NCBI RefSeq assembly: GCF_002291145.1 | Contig: NZ_NTGE01000073.1 | Coordinates: forward strand, 37,760 to 101,759 | Reading direction: 5' to 3' | Source: Streptomyces sp. SA15 | Lineage (GTDB): Bacteria > Actinomycetota > Actinomycetes > Streptomycetales > Streptomycetaceae | Length of the DNA: 64,000 bases | The notes under the pieces: model-generated | Told to the model about the DNA's origin: nothing | Database searches by the model: none | Seen by the model: the letters and a program-made list of their open reading frames with translations, nothing else | Part shown: positions 34,006 through 43,394 of the stretch, one piece after another | Layout: each line of letters begins with the position of its first letter | Numbering within the stretch: the first letter of the stretch is position 1 | Translations under genes and position numbers: made by a program

Positions 34006-35082
34006 TCAGGTGGTGGCCCCGCCGCGGCTGCGGGTGCGGGCGATCAGCCACATCAGATACGGCGCGCCGACCGCCGCGGTCAGCACGCCGACCGGCAGTT
34101 CGCTGGGGGAGAGCATGCGCCGGGCCAGCAGATCCGCCGTGGTCACGATCAGGGCACCCGTCAACGCCGAGCAGAGCAGGGGGATCTGGGCGGTGCGGGT
34201 GAGACGGCGGGCGATCTGCGGCGCCAGCAGGGCCACGAAGTCGACGGGTCCGGCCGCCCCGGTCGCCACGGACGCCAGCACCACGCCGAGGGCGGTCAGA
34301 CCCAGCCGTACGCGACCCAGCCCGACACCGAGGGCGGTGGCCGTGTCGTCGTCCAGGGACACCGCCCGCTGTGCCCGGGCGGCCCACAGCAGCGGCGGGA
34401 CCAGGACGAGCAGGGTCAGGGCGAGGGGCGCCGCCTGGTCGTAGCCGCGTCCGTTGAGGGAGCCGGTGAGCCACACCTTGGCCTGCTGGGCCACCAGGTA
34501 GTCGCCCTTGGTCAGGAACAGCCGCGTCAGCGAGCCCAGCGCGATCGAGACACCGATCCCGACGAGAACGAACCGCGTGGCGTGCAGGCCCTTGCGCCAG
34601 GCGAAGGCGTAGACGAGCACGGCGGCGGACAGCCCTCCGACGATCGCGACGTACGGCAGCGCGGCGGGGGACGTGACGCCGAAGGTCATCGCGGTCACGG
34701 TTGCCGCGCCCGCGCCGTGCGTGACGCCGATGACGTCCGGACTGGCCAGGGAGTTGCGGGCGACCGTCTGGATCAGCGCCCCCGAGATCCCGAAGGCGGC
34801 ACCGACCAGCAGACCCGTCACCAGGCGGGGCAGCCGCAGCGTGCCGACGACCAACTCGTCGGGGCTCGGCTGCCCGAGCAGGACACGGACGACCTCCCTG
34901 GGCGAGACGAACGATTCGCCGATGCAAAGCGAGGCGACGACGGTCACCGCCAGCGCGACCACGAGGACGGTGGCGATCACGACGGCCCTGCGATGCAGCA
35001 GGAAGCTGTTGTCGCGTGCGCGGACGACGGAGTAGCCGAAGGGGCGGGCCGCCGCCGTGCCGGCCCGGTCGAGTCGTGTCAT
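34006..35082 (-). CDS. iron-siderophore ABC transporter permease (FecCD family), second subunit
   Basis: This 358-residue FecCD-type permease starts at ATG 35082, overlapping the first permease gene by four bases. It has about nine membrane segments. Typical blocks are LRLPRLVTGLLVGAAFGISGALIQTVARNSLASPDVIGVTHGAG and VDFVALLAPQIARRLT. It forms the membrane channel with the first permease. No ATPase gene follows; the downstream 140 bases are non-coding and lead into the broken gene, so the ATPase must be encoded elsewhere or shared. Confidence 0.92.
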   Translation of the reverse strand: MTRLDRAGTAAARPFGYSVVRARDNSFLLHRRAVVIATVLVVALAVTVVASLCIGESFVSPREVVRVLLGQPSPDELVVGTLRLPRLVTGLLVGAAFGISGALIQTVARNSLASPDVIGVTHGAGAATVTAMTFGVTSPAALPYVAIVGGLSAAVLVYAFAWRKGLHATRFVLVGIGVSIALGSLTRLFLTKGDYLVAQQAKVWLTGSLNGRGYDQAAPLALTLLVLVPPLLWAARAQRAVSLDDDTATALGVGLGRVRLGLTALGVVLASVATGAAGPVDFVALLAPQIARRLTRTAQIPLLCSALTGALIVTTADLLARRMLSPSELPVGVLTAAVGAPYLMWLIARTRSRGGATT

Positions 35083-36083
35083 GCCGCCACCGTCGCCTTC
35101 CGCCGTACGAGCGCGACCAGGAACGGCACGCCCAACAAGGCAGTCATCACGGCCACCGGGACCTCCGAGGGCGGGAAGAGGACACGGCCGAGCACGTCCG
35201 AGACCAGAATCACCGAGGGTCCCAGTACGGCGGCCATGGGCAGGACCCAGCGATGGCCGGAGCCCACCAGAGCGCGGGCGATGTGCGGCACGGCGAGCCC
35301 GACGAAGGCGATCGGACCGGCCGCGGCCACCGCGACCCCGGTCAGCACGGTCGCGGCGAGGGCGCCCAGGATCCGCACCCGGAGGACATGGTGACCGAGT
35401 CCGCGGGCCACGTCGTCGCCCAGGGCGAGCGCGTCCAGGCCACGGGCCATGACGGCGACCAGCAGCAGCCCCGCGACCAGGAACGGCCACGTCTGCGCCA
35501 CGACAGCGCCGTCCCGTCCGCTGATCGAGCCGACGTCCCAGAAGCGGAACTCGTCCAGGACCTCTGCGTCGGTCGTGACGATTCCGGACACCACCGAGGC
35601 GAGGAAGGCGTTCATCGCGGCACCGGCCAGGGCCAGTTTCACCGGGGACGCGCCGCCGCGCCCCCCGCTGGCGACGGCGTACGCGGCCACCGCCGCGAGC
35701 CCCGCGCCGACGAAGGCGAACCAGACGTATCCGACGAGCGTGTGCACCCCGAAGAAGGCAATCGCGCAGACGACACCGAGGGAAGCTCCCTGGCTGACAC
35801 CGAGAACGCCGGGCTCGGCGATCGGATTGCGGGTGAGGCCCTGCATGACCACGCCGGCGACCGCGAGGGCGACGCCGACCATCACACCGATGATCGTGCG
35901 GGGCACCCGCAGGGCCCGCACGACCTGGGCGTTGTCGCCGGTGCCGCCGTGCAGCAGGGCGTCGAACACCTCGGTGGGGGCGACCTGGCGGCTGCCGACC
36001 GCGAGGCTGAGCAGGACGGCGAGAAGCAACAGGACCACGCCCGCGGCCAACCGGACGACCGGGCGCCGGGTGGCACGGGACAT
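35079..36083 (-). CDS. iron-siderophore ABC transporter permease (FecCD family), first subunit
   Basis: The 334-residue FecCD-type permease is read from ATG 36083 (MSRATRRPVVRLAAG), preceded by AAGAGG six bases upstream. Several in-frame ATG codons lie further up (to 36131) in a repeated GTGAACCAC/ATGAACCAC stretch. Conserved blocks are LRVPRTIIGVMVGVALAVAGVVMQGLTRNPIAEPGVLGVSQGAS and GPIAFVGLAVPHIARALVG. It pairs with the next gene and the upstream lipoprotein. Confidence 0.9.
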   Translation of the reverse strand: MSRATRRPVVRLAAGVVLLLLAVLLSLAVGSRQVAPTEVFDALLHGGTGDNAQVVRALRVPRTIIGVMVGVALAVAGVVMQGLTRNPIAEPGVLGVSQGASLGVVCAIAFFGVHTLVGYVWFAFVGAGLAAVAAYAVASGGRGGASPVKLALAGAAMNAFLASVVSGIVTTDAEVLDEFRFWDVGSISGRDGAVVAQTWPFLVAGLLLVAVMARGLDALALGDDVARGLGHHVLRVRILGALAATVLTGVAVAAAGPIAFVGLAVPHIARALVGSGHRWVLPMAAVLGPSVILVSDVLGRVLFPPSEVPVAVMTALLGVPFLVALVRRKATVAA

Positions 36084-36168
36084 GTGCTGCCTCTTCATGT
36101 GATTCACGTGGTTCATGTGGTTCATCTGCACGGACGACCGACCACACCGCGGCCGAAGCCTCGGTCTC

Positions 36169-37209
36169 CTACTTGGTCAGGTACTCGTCCAGATCCGCGA
36201 CGACCTGCTCGGCGGCGGTGACACCGAGTCCGAGGTACCAGGTCTCGTCCGGTACGTCATAGGCGTGCCCGGCCTTGACCGCCTTCAGGTTCTTCCACAG
36301 CGGGTTGCCCTGCGCACGGGACTTGTCCGTGGCCTTCGCGTCGCCGTACACGCCGGTGAAGATGTAGTCGGCGTCGGCCTGGTCGATGTTCTCGGCGCTG
36401 ACCTCGGCGGCCAGGTCCTCGATGTCCTGGTTCTTCGGGCGGGGGATGCCGGCGTCCTTGAGGATGGTGCCGATGAAAGAGGCGTTCGCGTAGAGGCGGA
36501 TCACCCCGTCGGGCAGGTAACGCACCATCGAGACGGTCGGCTTGTCGGCGCCGAGCTCGGTGCCGAGTGTCTTCACCTTGGTGTCGTACGCGGCCAGCTT
36601 CGCCTTGGCCTCTGCCGTCCTGTCGAGGGCCGACGCGTTGAGGAGGTAGTTCTCCTTCCACGTGAAGCCGGGCCGGATGGAGAAGACGGTCGGGGCGATC
36701 TTCGACAGCTCGTCGTACTTGTCCGCGGCGCGCAGCTGGCTGCCGAGGATGAGGTCCGGCTGGAGACCGGCGATCGCCTCGAGGTTGAGGTTGTTGATCG
36801 TGCCGACGTTCTTCGGGGTGCCGGCGTCCTTCTTCAGGTACGACGGCAGCTCCGGGGAGCCTTCGGTGGGGGCGAGCCCGACCGGCTTGATGCCAAGCGA
36901 CACCACGTTGTCCAGCTCGCCGACGTCCAGGACCACCACGCGCTTTGGCTGGGCCTCGATCACGGTCTCGCCCATGGCGTGACGGACGGTGCGCGGCCAT
37001 TCGCCCGGCTTGGCGTCGGTGCCCATCGCCGCGGTCTTCTCCACGGCGGACCCGAAGTCCTCACCGCCCTGCGCCACGGCCTTCTTGTCACCGCCCCCGG
37101 CGGAGCCCGCGTCCTTGTCGTCGTCGGCGGAGCCGCCGCACGCCGTGAGGGTCAGCGCGGCGGCGACGGCGAGAGCGAGGGCGGCCGGACCGCGACGCCG
37201 AGGGAACAT
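36169..37209 (-). CDS. iron-siderophore ABC transporter substrate-binding lipoprotein
   Basis: The 346-residue precursor starts at ATG 37209 (MFPRRRGPAALALAV), with AGGAG eight bases upstream and lipobox LTAC. The body is a FhuD/FecB-type (TroA-like) fold: PKRVVVLDVGELDNVVSLGIKPVG, EAIAGLQPDLILGSQ, and SMVRYLPDGVIRLYANASFIGTILKDAG. It captures a ferric siderophore outside the membrane. It is first in the operon, followed by two permeases. An iron box lies 35 bases upstream of the start. Confidence 0.92.
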   Translation of the reverse strand: MFPRRRGPAALALAVAAALTLTACGGSADDDKDAGSAGGGDKKAVAQGGEDFGSAVEKTAAMGTDAKPGEWPRTVRHAMGETVIEAQPKRVVVLDVGELDNVVSLGIKPVGLAPTEGSPELPSYLKKDAGTPKNVGTINNLNLEAIAGLQPDLILGSQLRAADKYDELSKIAPTVFSIRPGFTWKENYLLNASALDRTAEAKAKLAAYDTKVKTLGTELGADKPTVSMVRYLPDGVIRLYANASFIGTILKDAGIPRPKNQDIEDLAAEVSAENIDQADADYIFTGVYGDAKATDKSRAQGNPLWKNLKAVKAGHAYDVPDETWYLGLGVTAAEQVVADLDEYLTK

Positions 37210-37243
37210 GACAGGACTCCTTTGTGACACCACTTTTTGGTCA

Positions 37244-37262
37244 TTAGGCCAGCCTCACCTTA
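37244..37262. promoter_or_regulatory. iron box (DmdR/IdeR type)
   Basis: TTAGGCCAGCCTCACCTTA is a close match to the 19-bp actinobacterial iron box TTAGGTTAGSCTAACCTAA. It lies just upstream of the siderophore-binding protein gene. An Fe(II)-loaded DmdR/IdeR repressor would shut the operon off when iron is plentiful. Confidence 0.82.
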
Positions 37263-37347
37263 TCCGGGAGGGTCTTGCGGCCGACAACGGGACCTGTGTG
37301 GCTCCTGTCACGGCACTGTGGCGTCACGGCCTCCGTGCCCGCTTGCG

Positions 37348-38274
37348 CTACGACAGTGTGTCGGCGACCACGGATGCCGCTTCCGCGATCAGCTTGTTGT
37401 CGTAGGTGTCGTCCTTCTCGCTGCGATTCGACATGATCGCCATGACGACGGGGGCTGCGTCGGGGCGCCACACCACGGCGATGTCGTTGCGGCCGCCGTA
37501 GCCGCTGCCGGATCCAGTTTTGTCGCCGACCACCCAACCCTCGGGCACCCCGGCCCTGATGAGCTCGTCCCCGGTCTTGTTGGTCTTCAGCCACTTCGTG
37601 AGCTGGGCCCGTTCCGGCTTGCGGAGGACGTCTCCGAGGACGTACGCGCGCAGGTCCTCGGCGAACGCTCGCGGGGTCGTCGAGTCCCGCGTCTCGCCAG
37701 GAACCCAGTCGCTCAGCCCGGTCTCGATGCGCTCCATCACGGTGACGTCGTCGCCCAGCTTCCTGAGCTCGGCTTCGAGGCCCTTCGGTCCGCCGAGCGC
37801 TTCGAAGAGCAGGTTGGCGGCGGTGTTGTCGCTGTAGCGGACGGCGGCGTCGCACAGTTGGCGCAGGGTCATCCCGGTGTCGACGTGCTTTTCGGTGATC
37901 GGGGAGTTGCGGACCAGGTCGTCCACGGAGTACCTGATCACCTCGTTCATCCCGCTCAGGGAGTACGTGCGCAGCACGGCAGCGGCGGCCATCGCCTTGA
38001 ACGTGGAGTGGTAGCCGAACCGTTCGCCGTCCCGGTAGGCGACCTCCTGTCCGGTGCCGGTGTCGATGGCGTAGACACCGAGCCGCGCGTCGAACTCGCG
38101 CTCCAGTTCCTTGAGTTCGGCGGTGTACGGCTTCGCGGCCGTGCTCGTGCGCACCGCCGCGGCGGCCGGGGCCGGCGAGGCTTGGGAGCCGTCCTGGCCG
38201 CAGGCCATGACCGGGACGAGGGCGAGCGCGGCGAGCGCTCCGAGAACGGTGCGCCGGACACGGGTGTACTGCAT
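37348..38274 (-). CDS. class A beta-lactamase (lipoprotein)
   Basis: The 308-residue enzyme has a lipobox (PVMAC, Cys25), STFK with the active Ser90, SDN at 148-150, the omega-loop Glu184 in ERIETGLSD, and KTG at 252-254. In Ambler numbering the residue after the glutamate loop (170) is Ser, where most class A enzymes have Asn. It would hydrolyse beta-lactams outside the membrane. A divergent LysR gene followed by a BlaB-like gene gives the layout of the S. cacaoi blaL-blaA-blaB system. Confidence 0.92.
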   Translation of the reverse strand: MQYTRVRRTVLGALAALALVPVMACGQDGSQASPAPAAAAVRTSTAAKPYTAELKELEREFDARLGVYAIDTGTGQEVAYRDGERFGYHSTFKAMAAAAVLRTYSLSGMNEVIRYSVDDLVRNSPITEKHVDTGMTLRQLCDAAVRYSDNTAANLLFEALGGPKGLEAELRKLGDDVTVMERIETGLSDWVPGETRDSTTPRAFAEDLRAYVLGDVLRKPERAQLTKWLKTNKTGDELIRAGVPEGWVVGDKTGSGSGYGGRNDIAVVWRPDAAPVVMAIMSNRSEKDDTYDNKLIAEAASVVADTLS

Positions 38275-38362
38275 GGTTCAACCTCCGTTGGATGGCGGTG
38301 AGTTCCGTGACCACCCTCACCTTCGGGCCGTCATGCGGTCCAATACGCTCACGCGCGGTTCC

Positions 38363-38377
38363 ATGCCGATCTGGCAT
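38363..38377. promoter_or_regulatory. LysR-type operator between bla and its regulator
   Basis: ATGCC-GATCT-GGCAT is a perfect inverted repeat fitting the LysR T-N11-A rule. It lies in the 115-base space between the divergent beta-lactamase and LysR starts. It is likely the BlaA-like activator's binding site. An ATG inside it (38363) is in frame with the LysR gene, but a downstream GTG is preferred. Confidence 0.7.
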
Positions 38378-38389
38378 AGAGTGCGGGCC

Positions 38390-39280
38390 GTGGATCTGGT
38401 GGGAGCGTGCCGAGCGTTCGTCAGCGTCAGCGAGTACGGCGGTTTCACCGTCGGTGCGGCCGCTGCCCGGATGTCGCAGTCGGTGGCCAGCCGTCGCGTC
38501 GCCGCCCTGGAAGAACGCTTCGGGCAGCCGCTGTTCGAGCGCACCTCGCGGCGGGCCGTCCTCACTCCCTTCGGCCGGGACATGCTGCCGGTGGCCAGAC
38601 AGCTCGTGCAGGCCGCCGACGTGCTGCTGCACGAGGCGGAAGCCGTCAAGCGCAAACCGTGGCGGCTCGCCGTGCCCGGCGTCTGCTCCACGGTCGGCCT
38701 CGCTCGCCTCGTCGCCGAGGCGCGCGGGCAGGGCTTCACGCTCGATCTGCGCGTCGCTGCGCCGCCGCGGCGCAGGGAGCTCCTCCACGCGCAGCAGGTA
38801 CGGGCCGCCCTGCTCGCGGTGCCGCCGGACGAGGCGAGATGGGCCGTGCCGCTCGGGCTGGCCGGCGCCCAGGACCCCCGAGTGAAACGCGTCTACCTCG
38901 AGACGCTGCGGCTCGGCCGGGCCACGACCGGCCCGGCCCGCCGTATCTGGATCCAGCCGGAGGACGACGTGCCGCACATCCGCGACCCGCTGACGCGACT
39001 GCGCGACGCGGTCGGCCTGCGGCCCGCACAGCTCGTCGCCGCACCCGACCTGACGACCGCCGCGGCCGAAGTCCTCTGCACCCGTGACCTGTTGCTGTGC
39101 ACCCCCGCACAGGCCGAGGAACTCGCCCTGAACTGGCGGCCCATCGGCGAGATCACGCTCAGCCGGGGGTTCGCCCTCGCCGCCGCGGGAGACGGCAATC
39201 CGCAGCACATCGAAGCGCGCCTGGGCGACGCCGTCGCCCGCTGTCTCGGCGCGGACACCACGGGAGAGGAAGCGACTTGA
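38390..39280 (+). CDS. blaA: LysR-family regulator of the beta-lactamase (BlaA-like)
   Basis: Read from GTG 38390 the product is 296 residues. The helix-turn-helix reads VGACRAFVSVSEYGGFTVGAAAARMSQSVASRRVAALEERFGQPLFERTSRRAVLT, the standard LysR N-terminus. The effector domain follows. GTG 38381 and ATG 38363 are alternative starts, but the latter lies in the probable operator. Position beside a class A beta-lactamase and a BlaB-like gene matches S. cacaoi BlaA, which activates the beta-lactamase gene. Confidence 0.85.
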   Translation: MDLVGACRAFVSVSEYGGFTVGAAAARMSQSVASRRVAALEERFGQPLFERTSRRAVLTPFGRDMLPVARQLVQAADVLLHEAEAVKRKPWRLAVPGVCSTVGLARLVAEARGQGFTLDLRVAAPPRRRELLHAQQVRAALLAVPPDEARWAVPLGLAGAQDPRVKRVYLETLRLGRATTGPARRIWIQPEDDVPHIRDPLTRLRDAVGLRPAQLVAAPDLTTAAAEVLCTRDLLLCTPAQAEELALNWRPIGEITLSRGFALAAAGDGNPQHIEARLGDAVARCLGADTTGEEAT

Positions 39281-40179
39281 GCACCGAGACACTGTTACGC
39301 GACATGCGCCGGCAGCTGCGTGACGGCGGCCTGCACGGCTGCATGCTCGTGCGGGATCTGCACACAGGGGAAGAGCTGGGGATCGAGCCGGACACCCAGC
39401 TGCCGTCCTCGTCCCTGGTCAAGGTCCCGCTCGCGCTGGCGACCTTCGAGCGCATCCGACGGGGCGAACTCGACGGAGCGACGACGCTCGACGTGCCACC
39501 CGGGCGGATCACCACGCCCGGCCCGATCGGGCTGAGCCGGTTCCGCCATCCCGCCCGGATCGCCGTCGACGACCTGCTCTACCTGAGCATGTGCCTGAGT
39601 GACAGTCAGGCCGCGGAAGCGCTGTTCGGCCTCACTCCGCCCGCCCGCGTGGCTGACATCCTCCACGAGTTCGGCCTGCGTGACATCACTGTCCGGCACA
39701 CCGTGGACGAGCTGACCGACACCCCCGTCGAACGCTTCGACGCCGCCGACGTGCACCTCGCCCACGCCCTGGCCATCGACGGCGGCACCAGCGGCCGCGG
39801 GCACCGGGTTCCGCACCTCGACACCACCCGCGCCAACACCGGCAGCGCTCGCGCCTGGGTCGATCTGCTCCAGGCCCTGTGGACACCGTCGAAGGTCCCT
39901 CCCGAGGTGGCCGAGCGGGTACGCGACCTCATGCGGCACAACGTGCTCCGACAGCGCCTCGCCCCGGACTTCAGCTCCGACGCCACCACCTGGTCCTCCA
40001 AGACCGGCACGCTCCTCAACCTCCGCCACGAGATCGGCGTCGTGGAGCATGCCGACGGCCAGGCCTTCGCCATCGCCGTCCTCACCGAGTCACTCGTGCC
40101 GGCCAGTTTCCAGCCGGGCGCCGAGGCCCTCATGGCGCAGGTCGCGCGCACGCTGCGGGACCATCTTCGGCAGTTGTGA
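39277..40179 (+). CDS. blaB: serine-reactive beta-lactamase-like protein (BlaB-like)
   Basis: Read from TTG 39277 (overlapping the blaA-like stop), the product is 300 residues. It lacks a signal peptide, so it should be cytoplasmic. It keeps the SxxK motif (SSSLVK), an SDS motif in place of SDN (LSDSQAA) and KTG (SSKTGTLLN). In S. cacaoi, BlaB is needed for beta-lactamase induction with BlaA. GGGAGAGGA lies just upstream and supports the TTG start. The omega-loop glutamate typical of hydrolysis is not evident. Confidence 0.82.
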   Translation: MSTETLLRDMRRQLRDGGLHGCMLVRDLHTGEELGIEPDTQLPSSSLVKVPLALATFERIRRGELDGATTLDVPPGRITTPGPIGLSRFRHPARIAVDDLLYLSMCLSDSQAAEALFGLTPPARVADILHEFGLRDITVRHTVDELTDTPVERFDAADVHLAHALAIDGGTSGRGHRVPHLDTTRANTGSARAWVDLLQALWTPSKVPPEVAERVRDLMRHNVLRQRLAPDFSSDATTWSSKTGTLLNLRHEIGVVEHADGQAFAIAVLTESLVPASFQPGAEALMAQVARTLRDHLRQL

Positions 40180-40244
40180 CCCCCGGGCCTGCCCGGGAGG
40201 ACGGTCGCACTCGTGCTTCCGGGCGGCCGGCGGGTCCCCCGTCC

Positions 40245-43187
40245 TCACGGCAGCTGACGGGGGAAGGACTCCAGGGCCGAGACCAGGCCGGCCGCGTCGG
40301 TGCCGATCTTTCGGTACACGGCTGAGAGCAGTTGCCGTACACCTTGCTCCCTCAGCCGCAGTTCCTTCGCGACCACCGCCACCGGGTGGCCCTGGGCCGT
40401 CATTTCGGCCGCCTTGTGCTCGGACACGGTGAGCGTGTCCGTCTGCGCATAGCGCAGGGGCAGCGGCCGTAGCCCGGCCGCGGACAGTTCCTCCCGCGCC
40501 CGGACGGCCAGGGCCTCGGCACCGCAGTGGACGGCGCCCTCCAGACCCTCATAGAGCCGGTCGGCCGCCTCCTGCAGATTTCCTTTCCGGATGAGTGCGG
40601 CACCGTGGCCGACCAGCGCACGGGCCAGCTCGTAGGCGGCCGGTGACCGTTGCAGGTGGTCGACGGCCTCCGCGTACAGGTCGAGCGCCGCCGGTCCGTC
40701 GGTCACCGCCGCCAGCGTGTGGAGCGCCTGCCCGATCGCGGAGGCCGCACCGAAGTCCCGGGCCCGCTTGACGGCGTCCTGGGCATGGCGGACCGCCTGG
40801 TCCGGGGCGGTGCGGGCGAGTGCGGAGGCCAGATGCAGCTGCCAGGGGCACCAGGTCGGGTTACGCCAGTCCCGCGCCTGAAGCCAGTTCCCGACGTCGG
40901 ACAACAGACGCGCCGCCTCCGGCAGTCGCCCCTCCGCCAGCAGCAGTTCGGCGTACACCGTGCGGGGATCGGGGAAGATGACCGCGTTCGGCACCACGTC
41001 GCCGTAGTGGTGGGAGTCGGCGAGCCGGCGCGCGTCGGCGGTCCGCCCACGGGCCAGCAGGCTCTGGATGAGAATGCCGATGGCGAACCACTGGGCGGGC
41101 ACCGCGCCTTCGACGCGCTCGGCGGTGTCCAACCCGGCCCGTACGAGTTCTTCCGCCTCGAGGAGGCAGCCGCGGCGGTAGCGGATATAGCCCAGGAGTG
41201 TCTGGCCCTGCGCCAGATGGGAGCCGCGCCAGCCCTTGTGCTTGCACTCGGCCATACCCTTGGCGAACAGCTCTTCGGCCCGCCATGGCTGATCGCAGTA
41301 CATGAACAGCAGGGCGACCGCGACGGGCACCTCGAAGCCATGGTTCTCGTCGGTCCAGCTCATCCCTCCGCGCAGGGCCTGCTCGGCATACCCGAGGGCG
41401 GTCCGCCGCGGCTCGCCGCGCACGAGGGTGTCCCACGCCCGCAGGCCGAGGATGTAGCGCTCCTCCAGTCCGCGACCGGTCAGCTTGTCGGCCAGCCGCG
41501 CCAGGCGACGTGAGCGGGCGGACGAGTCGGGCTCATCAGTGCGAAACGCGCTCCAAACGAAGTGATCGGCCTGCATGCGCAGTTTGACGCGCGGGTTGGC
41601 GGCCCGCCGCGCCTCGTCGGCGGCCACGGTCGCGGCCTCGGTCAGCTCGTCGGTGTGGGCGAGCGCCTGGGTCAGTCGGTAGACGATGGAGGCGCGGAGG
41701 TCGGGGTCGATTCCTGACTCCTTCAGCGCCTTACGGAGATGGCGGACCGTGGCCTTGGGGTCGATCAGGAAGGTGGAGCAGGCCAGTTCGTGGAGAAGCT
41801 CGGCGCGGTCCTCCGCAGGGGGTGGTTCCCGCAGCGCTCGGGCCAGCACGCGCCGGGCGGCCTCCGGGGCCCCGGCGCGGAGATGCTCACGCCCGGCGGC
41901 GCGCAGGCACGCGACCGCCTCGGGGCTGCCGTCGCAGGGAACCTCCAGCAGGTGCCGGGCGGCAATGGTGGGGTCGGAACGGGCCACCTGGGCGGCGTAG
42001 GCGGCCGCGTTGTGCATGCCGACCCGCAGGCTCGAGGGGATGGCGCGGTAGATCGTCGTGGCGATCAGCGGGTGGACGAACTGCAGGCTGTCCCCAGGCC
42101 CGTCGCCGTCCGCGAGGATGCGACAGGCGCGCAGCTTCTCGATCGCCTCGGCGGCTTCCTCGCTGCCGAGCACTGCCATGTCGGCGGCTTCCTCGCTGCC
42201 GACCACCATCATGTCGGCGGCGAGCTCGGGCGAGAAGGACCCACCCAGTACGGCGGCGGCCCACGCGAAGCGGACGGTGCTCGGGCCGAGCCGTTTGAGG
42301 CGCTCGATCAGTCCCGGGCCCTTGACCGCTGCGGCGAGTTCACGCATCACGGGCAACTCGTCCTGCGTGCCCTTCACCTGCCGCTCGCGGAGCCTGATGG
42401 CGAGTTCGACGGCCTCGAACGGGCTTCCGCCGGTGACCTCCCAGCACTCTGCGCAGAATTCGTCCTCGGCTTCCTCACCCACTTGGTCCCTGATGATCCG
42501 CGCCACACCGGCCTCACCCAGCGGAGACAGGAGGTGCGGGCGCTTCTCGTGGCGTTCGACGAGCGTGCGGAAAGAGGTCGCGTCGGACGGGAGTTCGTCG
42601 GGCCGGTAGGCGACGACGATCAGGAGCGGGAGGTCCGCGACCCGGGGCGCGAAGGAGGCGATCCAGTCGAGGGATTCGGCATCGGCCCAGTGCACGTCGT
42701 CCAGGAGCAGAACGACAGGCGCGTTCATCGTCGTGAGGCGCGTCATGACCCAGTCGAGGCCGTCGCGCACTCCGGTCGGGTCCGGCATCCGAGCGGGGTC
42801 CGTCGCCTCGAGACCGAGCGCGGCGCCGACGATGTCGTACCAGCTGCCCAGGAAGGCCCGACGCTCCGTCTCGCTCATCCTGGCCAGGGTGGGCTGCATG
42901 AGCTGGCGGACGACGCGGAACGCCAGCCCCTGCTCCTTCTCACCGCCCTTGCCGGAGAACACCGTGAATCCGTGTGCGGCGGCGCGGGCGCGCGCCGCCG
43001 CGATGAGTGTCGTCTTGCCCAGCCCGCCCTCACCGGTGAAGGCGAGCAGCCCGCCGCGCGGTGCCCGGGGCACGCCTTCGACGGCGTCACGGAGCTCCGA
43101 CAACGCGCAGTCGATCGCCTCGAGTTCCTGGTCGCGTTCGAGCAGAGGCCGTTGTTCGGTGATCGGTTGCCGCAGCCCGTCGGCCAT
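40245..43187 (-). CDS. LuxR-family ATP-binding regulator (LAL type)
   Basis: The 980-residue protein starts MADGLRQPITEQRPLLERDQ. It has an N-terminal AAA/STAND ATPase domain with Walker A GEGGLGKTT (residues 52-60) and Walker B VVLLLDDVHWAD near 160. A long TPR-like helical middle follows, then a C-terminal helix-turn-helix, degenerate but recognisable (LTVSEHKAAEMTAQGHPVAVVAKELRLREQGVRQLLSAVYRKIG). A tandem 13-residue repeat (MxVGSEEAADMAVLGSEEAAE) occurs near 330-350. LALs often control secondary-metabolite genes; the terpene genes upstream on the same strand are candidates. Confidence 0.88.
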   Translation of the reverse strand: MADGLRQPITEQRPLLERDQELEAIDCALSELRDAVEGVPRAPRGGLLAFTGEGGLGKTTLIAAARARAAAHGFTVFSGKGGEKEQGLAFRVVRQLMQPTLARMSETERRAFLGSWYDIVGAALGLEATDPARMPDPTGVRDGLDWVMTRLTTMNAPVVLLLDDVHWADAESLDWIASFAPRVADLPLLIVVAYRPDELPSDATSFRTLVERHEKRPHLLSPLGEAGVARIIRDQVGEEAEDEFCAECWEVTGGSPFEAVELAIRLRERQVKGTQDELPVMRELAAAVKGPGLIERLKRLGPSTVRFAWAAAVLGGSFSPELAADMMVVGSEEAADMAVLGSEEAAEAIEKLRACRILADGDGPGDSLQFVHPLIATTIYRAIPSSLRVGMHNAAAYAAQVARSDPTIAARHLLEVPCDGSPEAVACLRAAGREHLRAGAPEAARRVLARALREPPPAEDRAELLHELACSTFLIDPKATVRHLRKALKESGIDPDLRASIVYRLTQALAHTDELTEAATVAADEARRAANPRVKLRMQADHFVWSAFRTDEPDSSARSRRLARLADKLTGRGLEERYILGLRAWDTLVRGEPRRTALGYAEQALRGGMSWTDENHGFEVPVAVALLFMYCDQPWRAEELFAKGMAECKHKGWRGSHLAQGQTLLGYIRYRRGCLLEAEELVRAGLDTAERVEGAVPAQWFAIGILIQSLLARGRTADARRLADSHHYGDVVPNAVIFPDPRTVYAELLLAEGRLPEAARLLSDVGNWLQARDWRNPTWCPWQLHLASALARTAPDQAVRHAQDAVKRARDFGAASAIGQALHTLAAVTDGPAALDLYAEAVDHLQRSPAAYELARALVGHGAALIRKGNLQEAADRLYEGLEGAVHCGAEALAVRAREELSAAGLRPLPLRYAQTDTLTVSEHKAAEMTAQGHPVAVVAKELRLREQGVRQLLSAVYRKIGTDAAGLVSALESFPRQLP

Positions 43188-43394
43188 GTGGTCTACCGCT
43201 TCCTGTCGTTGCTCCCCGCCGGACGGGGCGAGCGTATGCCCTCGTGCACGCCCTTTGGGCGGGTTGGCACAGGAGGTCGACAGGGAGGGTGAATTTTCCG
43301 CAGGAGCGGTTCGAGTCCCGACCTTTCGAGTATCCTGCTCGGCTTCGGCCCCTCTCGGGGTCTCTGCGTCGCGGACGGACGGTCGGGCCGAGGA

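Noticed and set aside
43300..43330. A GGTTCGAGTCC stretch resembling a tRNA T-loop
   Set aside because: The flanking bases do not pair as a T-stem and no acceptor or anticodon arms fit around it.
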